A stretch of DNA of 64,000 nucleotides from Cryptosporangium minutisporangium (lineage in GTDB: Bacteria > Actinomycetota > Actinomycetes > Mycobacteriales > Cryptosporangiaceae): positions 52,469 through 116,468 of the forward strand of contig NZ_BAAAYN010000048.1 in assembly GCF_039536245.1 (NCBI RefSeq), written 5' to 3'. Shown piece after piece: positions 8,928 to 18,023 of this stretch. A model generated the notes under the pieces. The model saw nothing but the letters and a program-made list of their open reading frames with translations, was not told where the DNA came from and searched no databases. The first letter of the stretch is position 1; every line of letters begins with the position of its first letter. The position numbers and the translations under genes are program-made.

Positions 8928-9740
8928 CTACTCGCCGGCGAGGCGGGAGGCTTCCACGGTGGCGGGGTGGGGCGCGATCAGCCCGCGCGCCTCCCGTGCC
9001 GCGCAGAGGCGCGCGAGTTCCGCGTAGGCGCTCTCGCCGATCAGCGCGGTGAGCTCGGGCCCGTACGTCCGGTACAGCGGCTCGACGCCGACGTGCGCCT
9101 CCGGCGCGGACGTGCACCACCAGTGCAGGTCGTGCCCGCCCTCGCCCCATCCACGTCGGTCGAACTCGCCGAGCGTGTCGACGAGGACCTGGGTCCCGTC
9201 GGTCCGCGTCACCCACTCCTGCTCCCGGCGCACCGGCAGCTGCCAGCAGACGTCCGGTTTGGTCTCCAGCGGATGCAGCCCTTCGCGCAGCGCCAGCGCG
9301 TGCAGTGCGCACCCGGCGCCGCCCGGGAAGCCTTCGCGGTTGTGGAACAGGCACGCGCCGTCCACCACGGCGGTACGCAGCCGGTCGTCCTCGTCGCCGA
9401 CCGAGTCGCGCTCGGTCCACGCGTCGGCGTCCCCCGGCCGGTAGAACTGCCAGTCCGCCGGGCCGAGGCGATTCACGAACGCGGCGACGCGGGTCACGTC
9501 GTCCTGGTCGGTGAAGAAGGCGCCGTGGCTGCAGCAGCCGGTCTCCGCGCGACCCTCCACCACCCCGTGGCAGCCGGCGCCGTAGATGCAGGTCCACCGG
9601 GAGAGCAACCAGGTCAGATCGGCCTTGACGACGTGCTCCGGGTCGGCCGGGTCGATCAACTCCAGCCACTCGCGAGGGAAGTCGAGCCCGACCTCCGCAT
9701 CGCGCGGGCGGGGCATCGGAAGTTCCACCGTGCGAGCCAC
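8928..9740 (-). CDS. Conserved actinobacterial protein, Rv0495c-like
   Basis: About 270 residues. Cys-rich segments ([53 protein letters not shown]) suggest metal binding of the DUF3109/YkgJ cysteine-cluster kind, but the function is not established. It matches the position of Rv0495c, directly upstream of and divergent from ppx (Rv0496). I start at GTG 9740 ([14 protein letters not shown]); ATG 9716 ([11 protein letters not shown]) is a good alternative and neither has a clear ribosome-binding site. Confidence 0.8.
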   Translation of the reverse strand: MARTVELPMPRPRDAEVGLDFPREWLELIDPADPEHVVKADLTWLLSRWTCIYGAGCHGVVEGRAETGCCSHGAFFTDQDDVTRVAAFVNRLGPADWQFYRPGDADAWTERDSVGDEDDRLRTAVVDGACLFHNREGFPGGAGCALHALALREGLHPLETKPDVCWQLPVRREQEWVTRTDGTQVLVDTLGEFDRRGWGEGGHDLHWWCTSAPEAHVGVEPLYRTYGPELTALIGESAYAELARLCAAREARGLIAPHPATVEASRLAGE

Positions 9741-9820
9741 GATCGCCAGCGTACGTTGGCTGCGATGAACTCTGGGTGACCAGGCCGTAGGCGGGATGAA
9801 GCAGGGCGTACCGTTCGGGT

Positions 9821-10807
9821 ATGCGCCTGGGGGTTCTGGACGTTGGGTCGAACACCGTCCACTTGCTGGTGGTAGACGCTCGCCGGGGTGGTCACCCCAC
9901 ACCGGCCTACTCGGAGAAATCGGTGCTCAGGCTCGCCGAGGCGGTCGGCAACAACGGCAAACTCTCGGACAAGGGCGCGAACTCCCTGCTGGACGCCGTG
10001 ACGTCGGCCAAGGACGCGGCTCGGCGCCTGGAGGTCGACCACATACTCGCGTTCGCCACCTCGGCGATCCGGGAGGCGCGCAACGGCGAGAAGGTCCTGC
10101 AGAAGGTCCGGAAGGAGACCGGCGTCCACCTCTCGGTGCTCTCCGGCGACGACGAAGCCCGGCTGACGTTCCTCGCGGTGCGCCGATGGTTCGGCTGGTC
10201 GGCGGGGCGGCTGCTCTGCCTGGACATCGGCGGCGGCTCACTGGAGATCGCGGTCGGCGTCGACGAGAGCCCCGACTTGGCGCTGTCGGTGCCGCTCGGG
10301 GCCGGGCGGCTGACGCGGGAGCGGCTGTCGAACGACCCGCCGAGCCGGAAGGAGATCGCCGAGCTCCGGGAGTACGTGGAGGGGACGCTCGATCCGGTCG
10401 CGGAGGGCGTCGCCGAGGCCGGCGAGATCGACCGTGCGGTGGCCACGTCCAAAACGTTCCGGACGCTGGCCCGGCTGTCCGGCGCAGCGCCGTCCGCCGC
10501 CGGACCGCGCGTCCGCCGGGTACTGACCCTCAACGGCCTCCGCCAGGTCACCGAGTTCATCTCCCGCATCTCCGCCACCGACCTCGCCGAGTTGGAGGGC
10601 GTGAGCGCGGGCCGGGCTCACCAGCTCCTCGCCGGCGCGGTCGTCGCCGAGGCGGCCATGCGCCGACTCGGGCTGACCGAGGTCGAAATCTGCCCGTGGG
10701 CCCTGCGCGAGGGCGTGATCCTGCAGCGTCTGGACTGGCTCGACAGCGGCATCCAGGATCCCTCGCTACCCGAGGTGGTCACCGACCGGCAGCCGGCCAA
10801 CGCCTAG
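9821..10807 (+). CDS. ppx: Ppx/GppA-type exopolyphosphatase
   Basis: A 328-residue ASKHA-fold phosphatase with phosphate-1 motif [24 protein letters not shown], the catalytic-base region [10 protein letters not shown] and phosphate-2 motif [12 protein letters not shown]. It hydrolyses terminal phosphate from polyphosphate or pppGpp. The short length (no C-terminal HD domain) matches actinobacterial Ppx1 (Rv0496) rather than the long E. coli enzymes. It links to the phosphate theme of the neighbouring phoU-senX3-regX3 genes. ATG 9821 gives the family N-terminus [12 protein letters not shown]. Confidence 0.94.
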   Translation: MRLGVLDVGSNTVHLLVVDARRGGHPTPAYSEKSVLRLAEAVGNNGKLSDKGANSLLDAVTSAKDAARRLEVDHILAFATSAIREARNGEKVLQKVRKETGVHLSVLSGDDEARLTFLAVRRWFGWSAGRLLCLDIGGGSLEIAVGVDESPDLALSVPLGAGRLTRERLSNDPPSRKEIAELREYVEGTLDPVAEGVAEAGEIDRAVATSKTFRTLARLSGAAPSAAGPRVRRVLTLNGLRQVTEFISRISATDLAELEGVSAGRAHQLLAGAVVAEAAMRRLGLTEVEICPWALREGVILQRLDWLDSGIQDPSLPEVVTDRQPANA

Positions 10808-10889
10808 TCACGCGTCTGGTGCATTCGGAGACCGGGACGGACGGACACGGGGCGGTTGTCGGTAACAGCCGGGGGCTACCCTGGATGGA

Positions 10890-11738
10890 GTGACCAGGGA
10901 AGGCGACACACCGCAGGCGGTCCGGGTTCCGGCCGCGAGAGTCGGGCTCTCCACTGCCTCGGTGTACCCAGAGAGTGCCCCGGCAGCGTTCGAGCTGGCT
11001 GCCGCATTGGGCTACGACGGCGTCGAGGTCATGGTGTGGACCGACCCGGTCAGCCAGGACATCGACGCCCTCCGCGACCTGCAGCAGCGGTACGCCCTGC
11101 CGGTGCTCGCGATCCATGCGCCTTGCCTGATCATCACCCAGCGGGTGTGGAGCCCGGACCCGTGGGAGCGGCTGCGCCGGTCGAAGGAGGCCGCGGAGGT
11201 GCTGGGCGCCGAGACCGTCGTCGTGCACCCGCCCTTTCGGTGGCAGCGCGACTACGCGCGGAACTTCGTCGAGGGCGTCGAGCAGATGAGCGCCGAGACC
11301 CCGGTGAAGTTCGCCGTCGAGAACATGTACCCGCTGCGCGCCCGCGGCCGGGAGTTCATCCCGTACGCGCCGCACTGGGACCCGACCTCGTCGCCCTACC
11401 GGCACTTCACGCTCGACACGTCGCACACCGCGGTCGCGCGGACCGACGCGCTGGCGCTGCTCGATCGGATGGAAGGACGGCTCGCGCACGTCCATCTCGG
11501 CGACGGCAGCGGGTTGTTCCGGGACGAGCACCTCGTCCCCGGCCGGGGCGACCAGCCGTGCGGAACGGTGCTCGAACGCCTGGCCGGCCGCGGTTTCAAC
11601 GGCTCGGTCGTGGTCGAGGTCTCGACCCGCGGGCTCGACCGCGAGCAGCGCGAAGCCGACCTGGCCGAGTCGCTGGCGTTCGCGCGGCTCCATCTCGCCG
11701 CACCGGCCGCGCCCGCCGCGCACCTCGGTGCGGTATGA
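10890..11738 (+). CDS. Xylose isomerase-like TIM-barrel protein (Rv0498-like)
   Basis: A 282-residue sugar phosphate isomerase/epimerase-fold protein (AP_endonuc_2 superfamily). Visible: [39 protein letters not shown] (metal-ligand Glu), [20 protein letters not shown] and VVVEVSTRG. These give the usual Glu-Asp-His-Glu metal site, so a divalent-metal isomerase or hydrolase is likely; substrate unknown. It starts at GTG 10890 with ggatgga upstream, about 80 bp after ppx, the same order as Rv0496-Rv0498. The next 221 bp before proline dehydrogenase show no gene. Confidence 0.85.
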   Translation: MTREGDTPQAVRVPAARVGLSTASVYPESAPAAFELAAALGYDGVEVMVWTDPVSQDIDALRDLQQRYALPVLAIHAPCLIITQRVWSPDPWERLRRSKEAAEVLGAETVVVHPPFRWQRDYARNFVEGVEQMSAETPVKFAVENMYPLRARGREFIPYAPHWDPTSSPYRHFTLDTSHTAVARTDALALLDRMEGRLAHVHLGDGSGLFRDEHLVPGRGDQPCGTVLERLAGRGFNGSVVVEVSTRGLDREQREADLAESLAFARLHLAAPAAPAAHLGAV

Positions 11739-11959
11739 CGCCGTGAGGCCGTGCGTCTCACATGTTGCGACAGCGACCCCCGATATCGTGCAGATTTCGT
11801 AGGACGCTCGTACTCTTTCGAAGGACGCCTCACCAAGGCGCCCCGAGCCTCGCCTCCGGACCGGGAGACCCACCCGTCCGGGGGCGTTGGTCTTTCCGGG
11901 CGCCGACGCGAGGTATTCCCTGGGCAGGGGCGCCGGAGGTGCCGCGTTAGGCTCCAGCC

Positions 11960-12880
11960 ATGCTTCGAACGGCGATCCTCGCGGCGGCCCGCACCCCGAC
12001 CGTCGAGCGCCTGATTACGAACGCGTCGGTCGCCCGGAGCCTGGTTGCCCGCTACGTCGCCGGTGACGAGGTCGCCGATGCGGTGCGGGTGAGTCAGGAG
12101 CTGATCGCGGACGGCCTCGCGGTCACCCTCGACCAACTCGGCGAGGACACCGAGGACGAGGCCGGTGCGGCGGCGACCACGGAGGCCTACTGCGGCCTCC
12201 TCGACGCGCTGGCCCACGCCGGTCTCGCGCCGCCGGCCGAGGTGAGCGTGAAGCTTTCGGCCGTGGGCCAGCGCCTCGACCCGAAGCTCGCGACCGAGAA
12301 CGCGCGGAAGATCTGTCAGGCCGCCGCTGCGGTCGGCACCACCGTGACCCTCGACATGGAGGATCACACCACCACCGACCTCACGCTCGACACGCTGAGC
12401 ACGCTGCGGGTCGACTACCCGAGCACGGGCGCGGTGCTGCAGGCGTACTTGCGTCGCACCGAGACCGACTGCCGCGAGCTGGCCCACGCCGGCTCCCGGG
12501 TGCGGCTGTGCAAGGGCGCCTACGCGGAGCCGGAGTCGGTCGGGTTCGAGAACGCGCTGGACGTCGACCGGTCGTACGTCCGCTGTCTGAACGTGCTGAT
12601 GGCCGGCGAGGGCTACCCGATGATCGCCACACACGACCCGCGCTTGGTAGCGATCGGCGAGGAGCGGGCCCGCTGGTACGACCGGACCCCGGACACCTTC
12701 GAGTTCCAGATGCTCTACGGGGTCCGCTCGGACGAGCAGCGCCGACTCGCACGGGACGGCTACACGGTGCGGATCTACCTGCCGTACGGACGGGACTGGT
12801 ACCCCTACCTGATGCGCCGCCTCGCGGAGCGTCCGGCGTACGTGGCGCTGTTCGCCCGGTCGCTGGTCTCGAGTCGCTGA
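11960..12880 (+). CDS. putB: Proline dehydrogenase
   Basis: A 306-residue monofunctional FAD enzyme that oxidises proline to pyrroline-5-carboxylate and feeds electrons to the quinone pool. PRODH barrel motifs are present: VSVKLSAVGQRLD, TLDMEDHTTTD, AYLRRTETD, VRLCKGAYAEPE, IATHDPRL and FQMLYGVR. It stands 19 bp upstream of proC, whose product runs the reverse step from P5C, so the pair could form a proline/P5C redox cycle. No P5C dehydrogenase is seen nearby. ATG 11960 is the natural start. Confidence 0.94.
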   Translation: MLRTAILAAARTPTVERLITNASVARSLVARYVAGDEVADAVRVSQELIADGLAVTLDQLGEDTEDEAGAAATTEAYCGLLDALAHAGLAPPAEVSVKLSAVGQRLDPKLATENARKICQAAAAVGTTVTLDMEDHTTTDLTLDTLSTLRVDYPSTGAVLQAYLRRTETDCRELAHAGSRVRLCKGAYAEPESVGFENALDVDRSYVRCLNVLMAGEGYPMIATHDPRLVAIGEERARWYDRTPDTFEFQMLYGVRSDEQRRLARDGYTVRIYLPYGRDWYPYLMRRLAERPAYVALFARSLVSSR

Positions 12881-12899
12881 ACACCTGGAAGGAACCCCT

Positions 12900-13703
12900 G
12901 TGGATTCGTTGGCGCTCTTCGGTGCCGGCAAGCTCGGCGAGGCACTGCTCTCCGGCCTGCGGCGGGCCGGCCGGTCGCCGGAGGAGATCGTCGTCGTCGA
13001 GCGCTCCGAGGAGCGGGCGCAGTACTTGCTGGAGCGGTACGACGTGCGGGCCGTCCCAGCGTCCGAGGCGGTCGCCCACGCCCGGACGCTGATCATCGCG
13101 GTGAAGCCGCAGGACGTCGGTGGCCTGCTGGACACGCTCGCGCCGCTGGTCGTCCCGGAGCAGCTCGTCGTCTCGGTGGCGGCCGGGATCCCGACGAAGT
13201 ACTACGAGCAGCGGCTCGCCGAGGGCGTCCCGGTGATCCGGGTGATGCCGAACACGCCGGCGCTCGTCGACGAGGCGATGAGCGTCCTCTCCGCGGGAGC
13301 CCATGCGGAGGAGAAGCACCTGGCCGCCGCCGAGGCGTTGCTGCGTCCGGTGGGGAAGGTGCGGCGGCTGCCCGAGTCGCAACAGGACGCCGTCACCGCG
13401 CTGTCCGGATCCGGGCCCGCGTACTTCTTCTTCCTGGTCGAGGCGATGATCGACGCGGGGATCCTGCTCGGAATCCCCCGAGAGGTCGCGGCGGACCTGA
13501 TCGTGCAGAGCGCGCTGGGTGCCGCGACGATGCTGCGGGACAGCGGGCAGCACCCGGTGCAATTGCGGGAGGCGGTCACCTCGCCGGGCGGAACGACGAT
13601 CGCGGCGATCCGCGAGCTGGAGCGCCACGGCGTCCGCGCCGCCTTGCTCGACGCGATCGAGGCCGCCCGTGACCGCTCCACAGAACTAGGCCACCTTTAT
13701 TAG
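12900..13703 (+). CDS. proC: Pyrroline-5-carboxylate reductase
   Basis: A 267-residue NAD(P)H-dependent last enzyme of proline synthesis. The N-terminal Rossmann motif LFGAGKLGEALLSGL, the segment VKPQDVGGLLDTL, RVMPNTPALVDEAM and the C-terminal dimerisation/substrate helices (ALSGSGPAYFFFLVEAM, TSPGGTTIAAIRELE) are all typical. GTG 12900 follows a ggaagga ribosome-binding site. It sits upstream of the excisionase-type regulator, as in Rv0500-Rv0500A. Repeat copy C begins directly after its TAG stop. Confidence 0.96.
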   Translation: MDSLALFGAGKLGEALLSGLRRAGRSPEEIVVVERSEERAQYLLERYDVRAVPASEAVAHARTLIIAVKPQDVGGLLDTLAPLVVPEQLVVSVAAGIPTKYYEQRLAEGVPVIRVMPNTPALVDEAMSVLSAGAHAEEKHLAAAEALLRPVGKVRRLPESQQDAVTALSGSGPAYFFFLVEAMIDAGILLGIPREVAADLIVQSALGAATMLRDSGQHPVQLREAVTSPGGTTIAAIRELERHGVRAALLDAIEAARDRSTELGHLY

Positions 13704-13790
13704 AGCGGCCCGTCCAGGTTCGAACAAAGGGCGCGCGCCTGGTGGCGCTTCAACGGCAACTGCTTCATGTGGACGACGGGCAGCGCGGCG
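13704..13790 (+). repeat. Structured intergenic repeat, copy C (tail only)
   Basis: Begins at the base after the proC stop. It lacks the long head hairpin but keeps the tail: gcccgtccaggttcgaac, gcgcgcctggtggcgcttcaa, ggcaactgcttcatgtggac, gacgggcagcg. It matches the tail of copy B over about 80 bp with few changes. The remaining 246 bp to the next gene hold no recognisable feature. Confidence 0.75.
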
Positions 13791-14036
13791 TTCTGGTGGG
13801 GGCCTCGGCGCGTTGTGGGAGTGACTCATGTGGCCAGTGAGGCCGATCCGGCGGCGGCTGGTGGGCAATCGTGGGGCGGATCGAGCTGTCCGGGACATGA
13901 CAAAACATGAATCCGGACGGTCTAAAGTGGGCCAAACCCGGGCGAACTCACGAGTATTGTTGCGATCAGCATAGGCAGAGTTGCTGAGGGTATCGCTCGC
14001 TCCCACTTGCACCGTTACTCTACTAGGAGCACGTGC

Positions 14037-14303
14037 GTGACCACCGTGCCGGAGGGGAAGCCGGCACCCGATACGTGCCCGGGTGAGGTGGGTCGTATGG
14101 CAATGGCAGGACCGTCGAATCTGTCCGACGTCAGGTTCCTCACCGTCGCTGAAGTGGCGACGTTGATGCGAGTCTCGAAGATGACCGTGTACCGGCTTGT
14201 CCATTCTGGAGAGCTGAACGCAGTACGGGTTGGGCGCTCGTTCCGGGTTCCCGAACGCGCTGTGCACGACTATCTTCGCGACGCGTTCACCGACTCCGCT
14301 TGA
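14037..14303 (+). CDS. MerR/excisionase-type helix-turn-helix protein (Rv0500A-like)
   Basis: An 88-residue DNA-binding protein consisting of one winged HTH (about 38-82): FLTVAEVATLMRVSKMTVYR, LVHSGELNAVRVGRSFRVPE. It is like the excisionase-family protein Rv0500A next to proC. GTG 14037 has an AGGAG box at 14025-14029 with 7-nt spacing; ATG 14098 (MAMAGPSNLSD) would give a shorter form near the size of relatives. The target genes are unknown. It is followed by a strong intrinsic terminator. Confidence 0.88.
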   Translation: MTTVPEGKPAPDTCPGEVGRMAMAGPSNLSDVRFLTVAEVATLMRVSKMTVYRLVHSGELNAVRVGRSFRVPERAVHDYLRDAFTDSA

Positions 14304-14410
14304 GAGACGGCCTCGACCCGGAGAGGGGCAGTAGCGGCCGGGGAGTCCGCTGCAACCTCCGCTCCGGGTGGGGGAACCTGGCCTGACCGGGCGGCGTAAC
14401 GCCGTCCACC

Positions 14411-14455
14411 GAGAAGAGCCGTGCGGTGGGAGTCCCCTCCCACCCACGGCTTCTC
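14411..14455 (+). terminator. Intrinsic terminator after the excisionase-type gene
   Basis: gagaagagccgtgcggtggg (14411) folds back on cccacccacggcttctc (ending 14455) around a tccc-type loop; a short T-rich run follows. Stem of about 18 bp. Confidence 0.75.
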
Positions 14456-14465
14456 TTTGTGGGCG

Positions 14466-14632
14466 GCCCGGTGAGGACGACGCTGACAGGCGAGCGCGCC
14501 TCCTTATGACGGGCCCCCTTATGTCACGGCGTCGGCGCGCTCGACTGTCAGCGCCGCCCTCACCGGGCTCCAGGTCAGAACATTCGCGCCTGGCGGCGCT
14601 TGAACAGCGGCCTGGCGGACGCGGGCAGCGGC
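14466..14632 (+). repeat. Structured intergenic repeat, copy D (head plus tail)
   Basis: Head 14466-14568: gcccggtgagg pairs with cctcaccgggc, and gacag-g-cgagcgc with gcgctcg-a-ctgtc. Compared with copy B, the sixth base pair of the outer stem is G-C instead of C-G, a compensatory double change. Tail 14569-14632: tccaggtcagaac, gcgcctggcggcgcttgaac, ggcggacgcgggcagcgg. It sits after the terminator at 14411-14455 and 204 bp before the bS22 gene. Confidence 0.8.
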
Positions 14633-14836
14633 TTTGCGGGGTATTTCTCGATCGGGTCGCGGGGGCGGGAACTCCGACCTATGCTCACTTTTGGTACGGC
14701 GAGCTGCACGCTCGGCGACCCCTGTCAAGAGGGCTCGACCCGGGCGACGGCAGCCCGGGCAGGGCGAGCGGGCCGGCTCGGGATAGGGTGTACTTCCGTC
14801 TCACTGTTGTCGTACCAAGAGCATCGAGGAAGTCGT

Positions 14837-14935
14837 ATGGGTTCGGTCATCAAGAAGCGCCGCAAGCGGATGGCGAAGAAGAAGCACCGCAAGCTCCTGA
14901 AGCGGACCCGCGTCCAGCGTCGCAACAAGAAGTGA
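14837..14935 (+). CDS. Small ribosomal subunit protein bS22 (AURKAIP1/COX24-like)
   Basis: A 32-residue, extremely basic protein ([20 protein letters not shown] and on to VQRRNKK), the actinobacterial bS22 annotated as Rv0500B in M. tuberculosis and seen in mycobacterial ribosome structures. Its gagga ribosome-binding site is at 14826-14830, 6 nt before the ATG. Its stop codon is the first three bases of a 16-bp inverted repeat. Confidence 0.95.
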   Translation: MGSVIKKRRKRMAKKKHRKLLKRTRVQRRNKK

Positions 14936-15003
14936 ATTCTTTTCGACCGGAGTCAGCTGCGGTCGCTTGACCTGACAGCAGGTCGGAGGTCGAAAAGAAT
15001 TCA
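14933..15003. repeat. Stop-overlapping 16-bp inverted repeat, copy 1
   Basis: tgaattcttttcgacc (14933-14948) and ggtcgaaaagaattca (14988-15003) are perfect reverse complements, arm starts 55 nt apart with a 39-nt loop. The loop holds an inner hairpin, gacctg-acag-caggtc. The first TGA is the bS22 stop codon. A near-copy with the same spacing follows rex. Function unknown; attenuator, RNase III site or terminator are options. Confidence 0.8.
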
Positions 15004-15027
15004 TCGGGCCGCACCCGGGGAGGCAGC

Positions 15028-16128
15028 ATGCCGGCAGAAGAAACACCGCCGGGTCTGCCCCGGGTCGTCTTGGTCACCGGCGTCAGCCGGTACTTCGGCG
15101 GTCGGCTGGCCGCGCGGCTCGCGGCCGACCCGGGTATCGAGCGGATACTCGGGGTCGACACCGTGGCACCGGACGCGGAGACCGCCGAGCGGATCGGCCG
15201 CACGGAATTCGTGCGAGCCGACATCCGCAACCCGTTGATCGCGAAGGTCATCGCCGACGCCGGTGTCGACACCGTCGTCCACATGAGCGTGCTCGCGACC
15301 CCGGCCGGCCTCGGCGGGCGGGCGTCGATGAAAGAGCTCAACGTGATCGGCACCATGCAGCTCCTGGCTGCGTGCCAGAAGGCGCCGACCGTCCGGAAGC
15401 TCGTCGTGCGGTCGTCGACGGCCGTCTACGGTGCGTCGCCGCGCGATCCGGCGGTGTTCACCGAGAACATCCAGGCCAAGCAGAGCCCGCCGAGCGGCTA
15501 CGCCAAAGACGCCACCGAGGTCGAAGGGTACGTCCGGGGATTCACCCGACGACGTCCGGACGTCATCGTCACGACGCTGCGGTTGGCGAACATGCTCAGC
15601 CCGCGGATCGACACACCGCTGGCGCGGTACTTCGCGCTGCCGGTGGTGCCGACCGTGCTCGGCTACGACGCCCGGCTCCAGTTCCTGCACGTGGAGGACG
15701 GTCTGGACGCGCTCTGCCGGGCCGTGCTGGAGGACCACCCCGGCACCTACAACGTCGCCGGGCCGGGATCGCTGCTGCTCTCGCAGGCCATCCGCCGGGC
15801 CGGACGCGTTCCGGTGCCGGTGCCGTCGATCACCGCCCCGTACCTGGGCCTGGTCGTCCGGCAGGCGGGCTCGATCGATTTCTCCCCCGAACAGACCCGG
15901 CTGCTCACCTACGGCCGGGTCGTCGACATCTCCCGGCTCCAGCAGGAGTTCGGCCTGACCCCGGCCTACACGACCGCGGCGGCGTTCGACGACTTCGTCC
16001 GGGGCAGCGACCTCGCCTCCGTGCTGTCCGCCGAAAACCTGAGCGCGGTCGAACGGGCGCTGAAGAGCCGCTGGTCGGTCGCGCGGCGCCTGGTGGAGTC
16101 GGTCCGCGCGGGCGCCCCCCGCCCCTGA
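15028..16128 (+). CDS. galE2: Extended SDR NAD-dependent epimerase/dehydratase (GalE2-like)
   Basis: A 366-residue Rossmann-fold protein. Dinucleotide motif VLVTGVSRYFGGRLAARL, ADIRNPLI and VVRSSTAVYGASP are seen. The classical YxxxK catalytic pair is not: the expected place reads SGYAKDATEVEGY (Tyr followed by Lys at +2, Asp at +3). Orthologues beside Rv0502 are called galE2, but UDP-galactose epimerisation is therefore doubtful. The C-terminal half (LQFLHVEDGLDAL, TYNVAGPGSL) resembles nucleoside-diphosphate-sugar epimerases. It is transcribed with the following acyltransferase. Confidence 0.85.
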   Translation: MPAEETPPGLPRVVLVTGVSRYFGGRLAARLAADPGIERILGVDTVAPDAETAERIGRTEFVRADIRNPLIAKVIADAGVDTVVHMSVLATPAGLGGRASMKELNVIGTMQLLAACQKAPTVRKLVVRSSTAVYGASPRDPAVFTENIQAKQSPPSGYAKDATEVEGYVRGFTRRRPDVIVTTLRLANMLSPRIDTPLARYFALPVVPTVLGYDARLQFLHVEDGLDALCRAVLEDHPGTYNVAGPGSLLLSQAIRRAGRVPVPVPSITAPYLGLVVRQAGSIDFSPEQTRLLTYGRVVDISRLQQEFGLTPAYTTAAAFDDFVRGSDLASVLSAENLSAVERALKSRWSVARRLVESVRAGAPRP

Positions 16129-16245
16129 CGAGTGTCCGGCCACCCCCACGTCCCGAGCTTTCGGTCCCCATCACCCGACGTATGGCCCCCGACCCTGGTG
16201 GAACCCCGGTAGGGCGAGACCCCCGGTTGGCAAGGAGTGCCGCAG

Positions 16246-17730
16246 ATGCCCGACGCCCAGATCATCCCCTTCGACGGCGGTGCGTCCCGTGCTCAGCGCA
16301 CCGAACAGCAGGCGCCGGTCGACACGGAGGAGACCGCAGCTGCCGACCCGACCCTCCCCGCCGAACCGGTGGTGACGACGGACGAGGGCGTCACCGCCGA
16401 CGCGGACTCCGACCAGCTGGCCGCGGGGGAGACCGTCACCGTCGAGACGACCGAGGACGCTTCCGGGACCGCGAACGCCCCCGCGCAGCGCCGGCGCACC
16501 ACCGCAGGAGCCGGACGCGGCACGGCAGGCAAGGGTCGAGGCACGGCGCCCAGCCGCAGTACGTCCACCAAGGGCCGTAGCGCCGCCGCCAAGGGCACGG
16601 GCACCGCAGCCACGAGCCCCGATGCGCCGGCCAAGGGGCGGAGCAAGGGTGCGACCGGTTCCCGCACCGCCGCTGCGAAGGACGGCACCACGGCCACCGG
16701 CCGGGGCAGCGCCACCACGTCCGCGGGGAACGGCCGGGCCGCGAGTAGCCGGTCGAGGCGCCCCGCGGAGGACGGTGGTGCGCGTGGCCGCCGTTCGGCC
16801 GCTGCCCGGGCGTCCACCGAAAAAGTGAGCACGGCCGGGAAGGCCGCCTCCGAGCCGGCACCGAGCACGGCCGGCGGCAGCACCGGTGAGCCGGACGTCT
16901 GGGACCGGCGGGTCGCCGGGGCGCTCGCCTTCCTCCGCCGGCGGCTGACCGGCGAGTACGAGACCGACGAATTCGGGTTCGACCCCGAGTTCGCGTCCTC
17001 GGTGCTGGCACCGGCGCTGCGCCCGATCTACGAGAAGTGGTTCCGGGTGGAGATCTCAGGGCTGGAGCACGTCAGCGACACCGGCGGCGCGCTCGTGGTG
17101 GCCAACCACTCCGGGACGATCCCGGTGGACGCGACGATGCTGCAGCTCGGTCTCCTCGACCACCACCCGGCGCAGCGGAACCTGCGGCTGCTCGGCGCGG
17201 ACCTCGTGTTCCAGATGCCGTTCGTCGGTGAGCTGGCGCGGAAGTCCGGGAGCACGCTGGCGTGCCAGCCGGACGCCGAGCGGCTGCTCTCCGGCGGCGA
17301 GTTGGTCGGCGTCTTCCCGGAGGGTTTCAAGGGCGTCGGGAAGCCGTTCAGCGAGCGGTACAAGCTGCAGCGCTTCGGGCGGGGTGGCTTCGTGTCGGCG
17401 GCGCTGGCCACGAAGGCCCCGATCATTCCGTGCGCGATCGTCGGCGCGGAGGAGATCTATCCGAAGATCGGGGACGCGAAGGTCATCGCGCGGATGTTCG
17501 GGCTGCCGTACTTCCCGCTGACCCCGACGTTCCCCTGGCTGGGGCCGCTGGGCGTGGTGCCGCTGCCGTCGAAGTGGTACATCGAGTTCGGCGAGCCGAT
17601 CGAAACGTCGGACCTGGCGTCCGGAGCCGACGACCCGATGCAGGTGTTCAACCTGACCGATCAGGTGCGGGAGACGATCCAGCAGATGCTCTTCCAGCTG
17701 CTGATGCGGCGGCGCAGCGTCTTCGGCTGA
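16246..17730 (+). CDS. PlsC-type acyltransferase with long disordered N-terminus (Rv0502-like)
   Basis: 494 residues. The first 200 are Ala/Thr/Lys/Arg-rich and disordered; the catalytic domain follows (about 245-490). Acyltransferase block I is VVANHSGTIPVDA, a longer-spaced variant of NHxxxxD typical of this actinobacterial subfamily, and block III is FPEGFKGVGKPF. It probably acylates lysophospholipids or a related lipid at the inner membrane surface. ATG 16246 has an aaggag box at 16232-16237. The gene order galE2-acyltransferase equals Rv0501-Rv0502. The repetitive N-terminus is a lineage-specific addition. Confidence 0.9.
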   Translation: MPDAQIIPFDGGASRAQRTEQQAPVDTEETAAADPTLPAEPVVTTDEGVTADADSDQLAAGETVTVETTEDASGTANAPAQRRRTTAGAGRGTAGKGRGTAPSRSTSTKGRSAAAKGTGTAATSPDAPAKGRSKGATGSRTAAAKDGTTATGRGSATTSAGNGRAASSRSRRPAEDGGARGRRSAAARASTEKVSTAGKAASEPAPSTAGGSTGEPDVWDRRVAGALAFLRRRLTGEYETDEFGFDPEFASSVLAPALRPIYEKWFRVEISGLEHVSDTGGALVVANHSGTIPVDATMLQLGLLDHHPAQRNLRLLGADLVFQMPFVGELARKSGSTLACQPDAERLLSGGELVGVFPEGFKGVGKPFSERYKLQRFGRGGFVSAALATKAPIIPCAIVGAEEIYPKIGDAKVIARMFGLPYFPLTPTFPWLGPLGVVPLPSKWYIEFGEPIETSDLASGADDPMQVFNLTDQVRETIQQMLFQLLMRRRSVFG

Positions 17731-17764
17731 GTTAGGGAGTGCCCAAGCCGGGTAACCGTCCGGC

Positions 17765-18016
17765 ATGACGGACAACCGATACGCGCAGGGTGAAGGACCG
17801 GCCGCCGGAGGCTCGGAGCCGGCTGGCGAGGTCACTCAGGAGGACATCCAGGCCGCGATGGCGACCTACTCCGGTGACGGGCAGAACGACGACGCCACCG
17901 GCGGCGACGCCCTGGCCGAAATCTGGAAGGACCGCGGCGCCGACCGCCCCGACGACGCCCCGGACGACACCCGCCCCACCCCCGACACCGCCGAGCAGGG
18001 CCGCGTCGGGCTTTGA
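17765..18016 (+). CDS. Small acidic hypothetical protein
   Basis: 83 residues, rich in Asp, Glu, Gly and Pro, with a short helix-like segment VTQEDIQAAMATYSGD and GGDALAEIWKDRGAD. No membrane segment or known motif. It is co-directional with the acyltransferase, 34 bp after its stop, and followed by a clean hairpin. Coding use and the terminator support a gene; function unknown. Confidence 0.6.
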   Translation: MTDNRYAQGEGPAAGGSEPAGEVTQEDIQAAMATYSGDGQNDDATGGDALAEIWKDRGADRPDDAPDDTRPTPDTAEQGRVGL

Positions 18017-18023
18017 GCCCCGA

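Noticed and set aside
13715-13730. tRNA T-arm-like ggttcgaac
   Set aside because: It belongs to repeat copy C; copies B and D read ggttcagac and ggtcagaac, and no acceptor stem, anticodon arm or CCA fits.
13686-13850. Minus-strand small ORF across repeat copy C (ending in a motif like EAVAVEAP)
   Set aside because: The same peptide pattern appears in copy B because the DNA repeat is shared; there is no ribosome-binding site and the structure signal is at DNA/RNA level.
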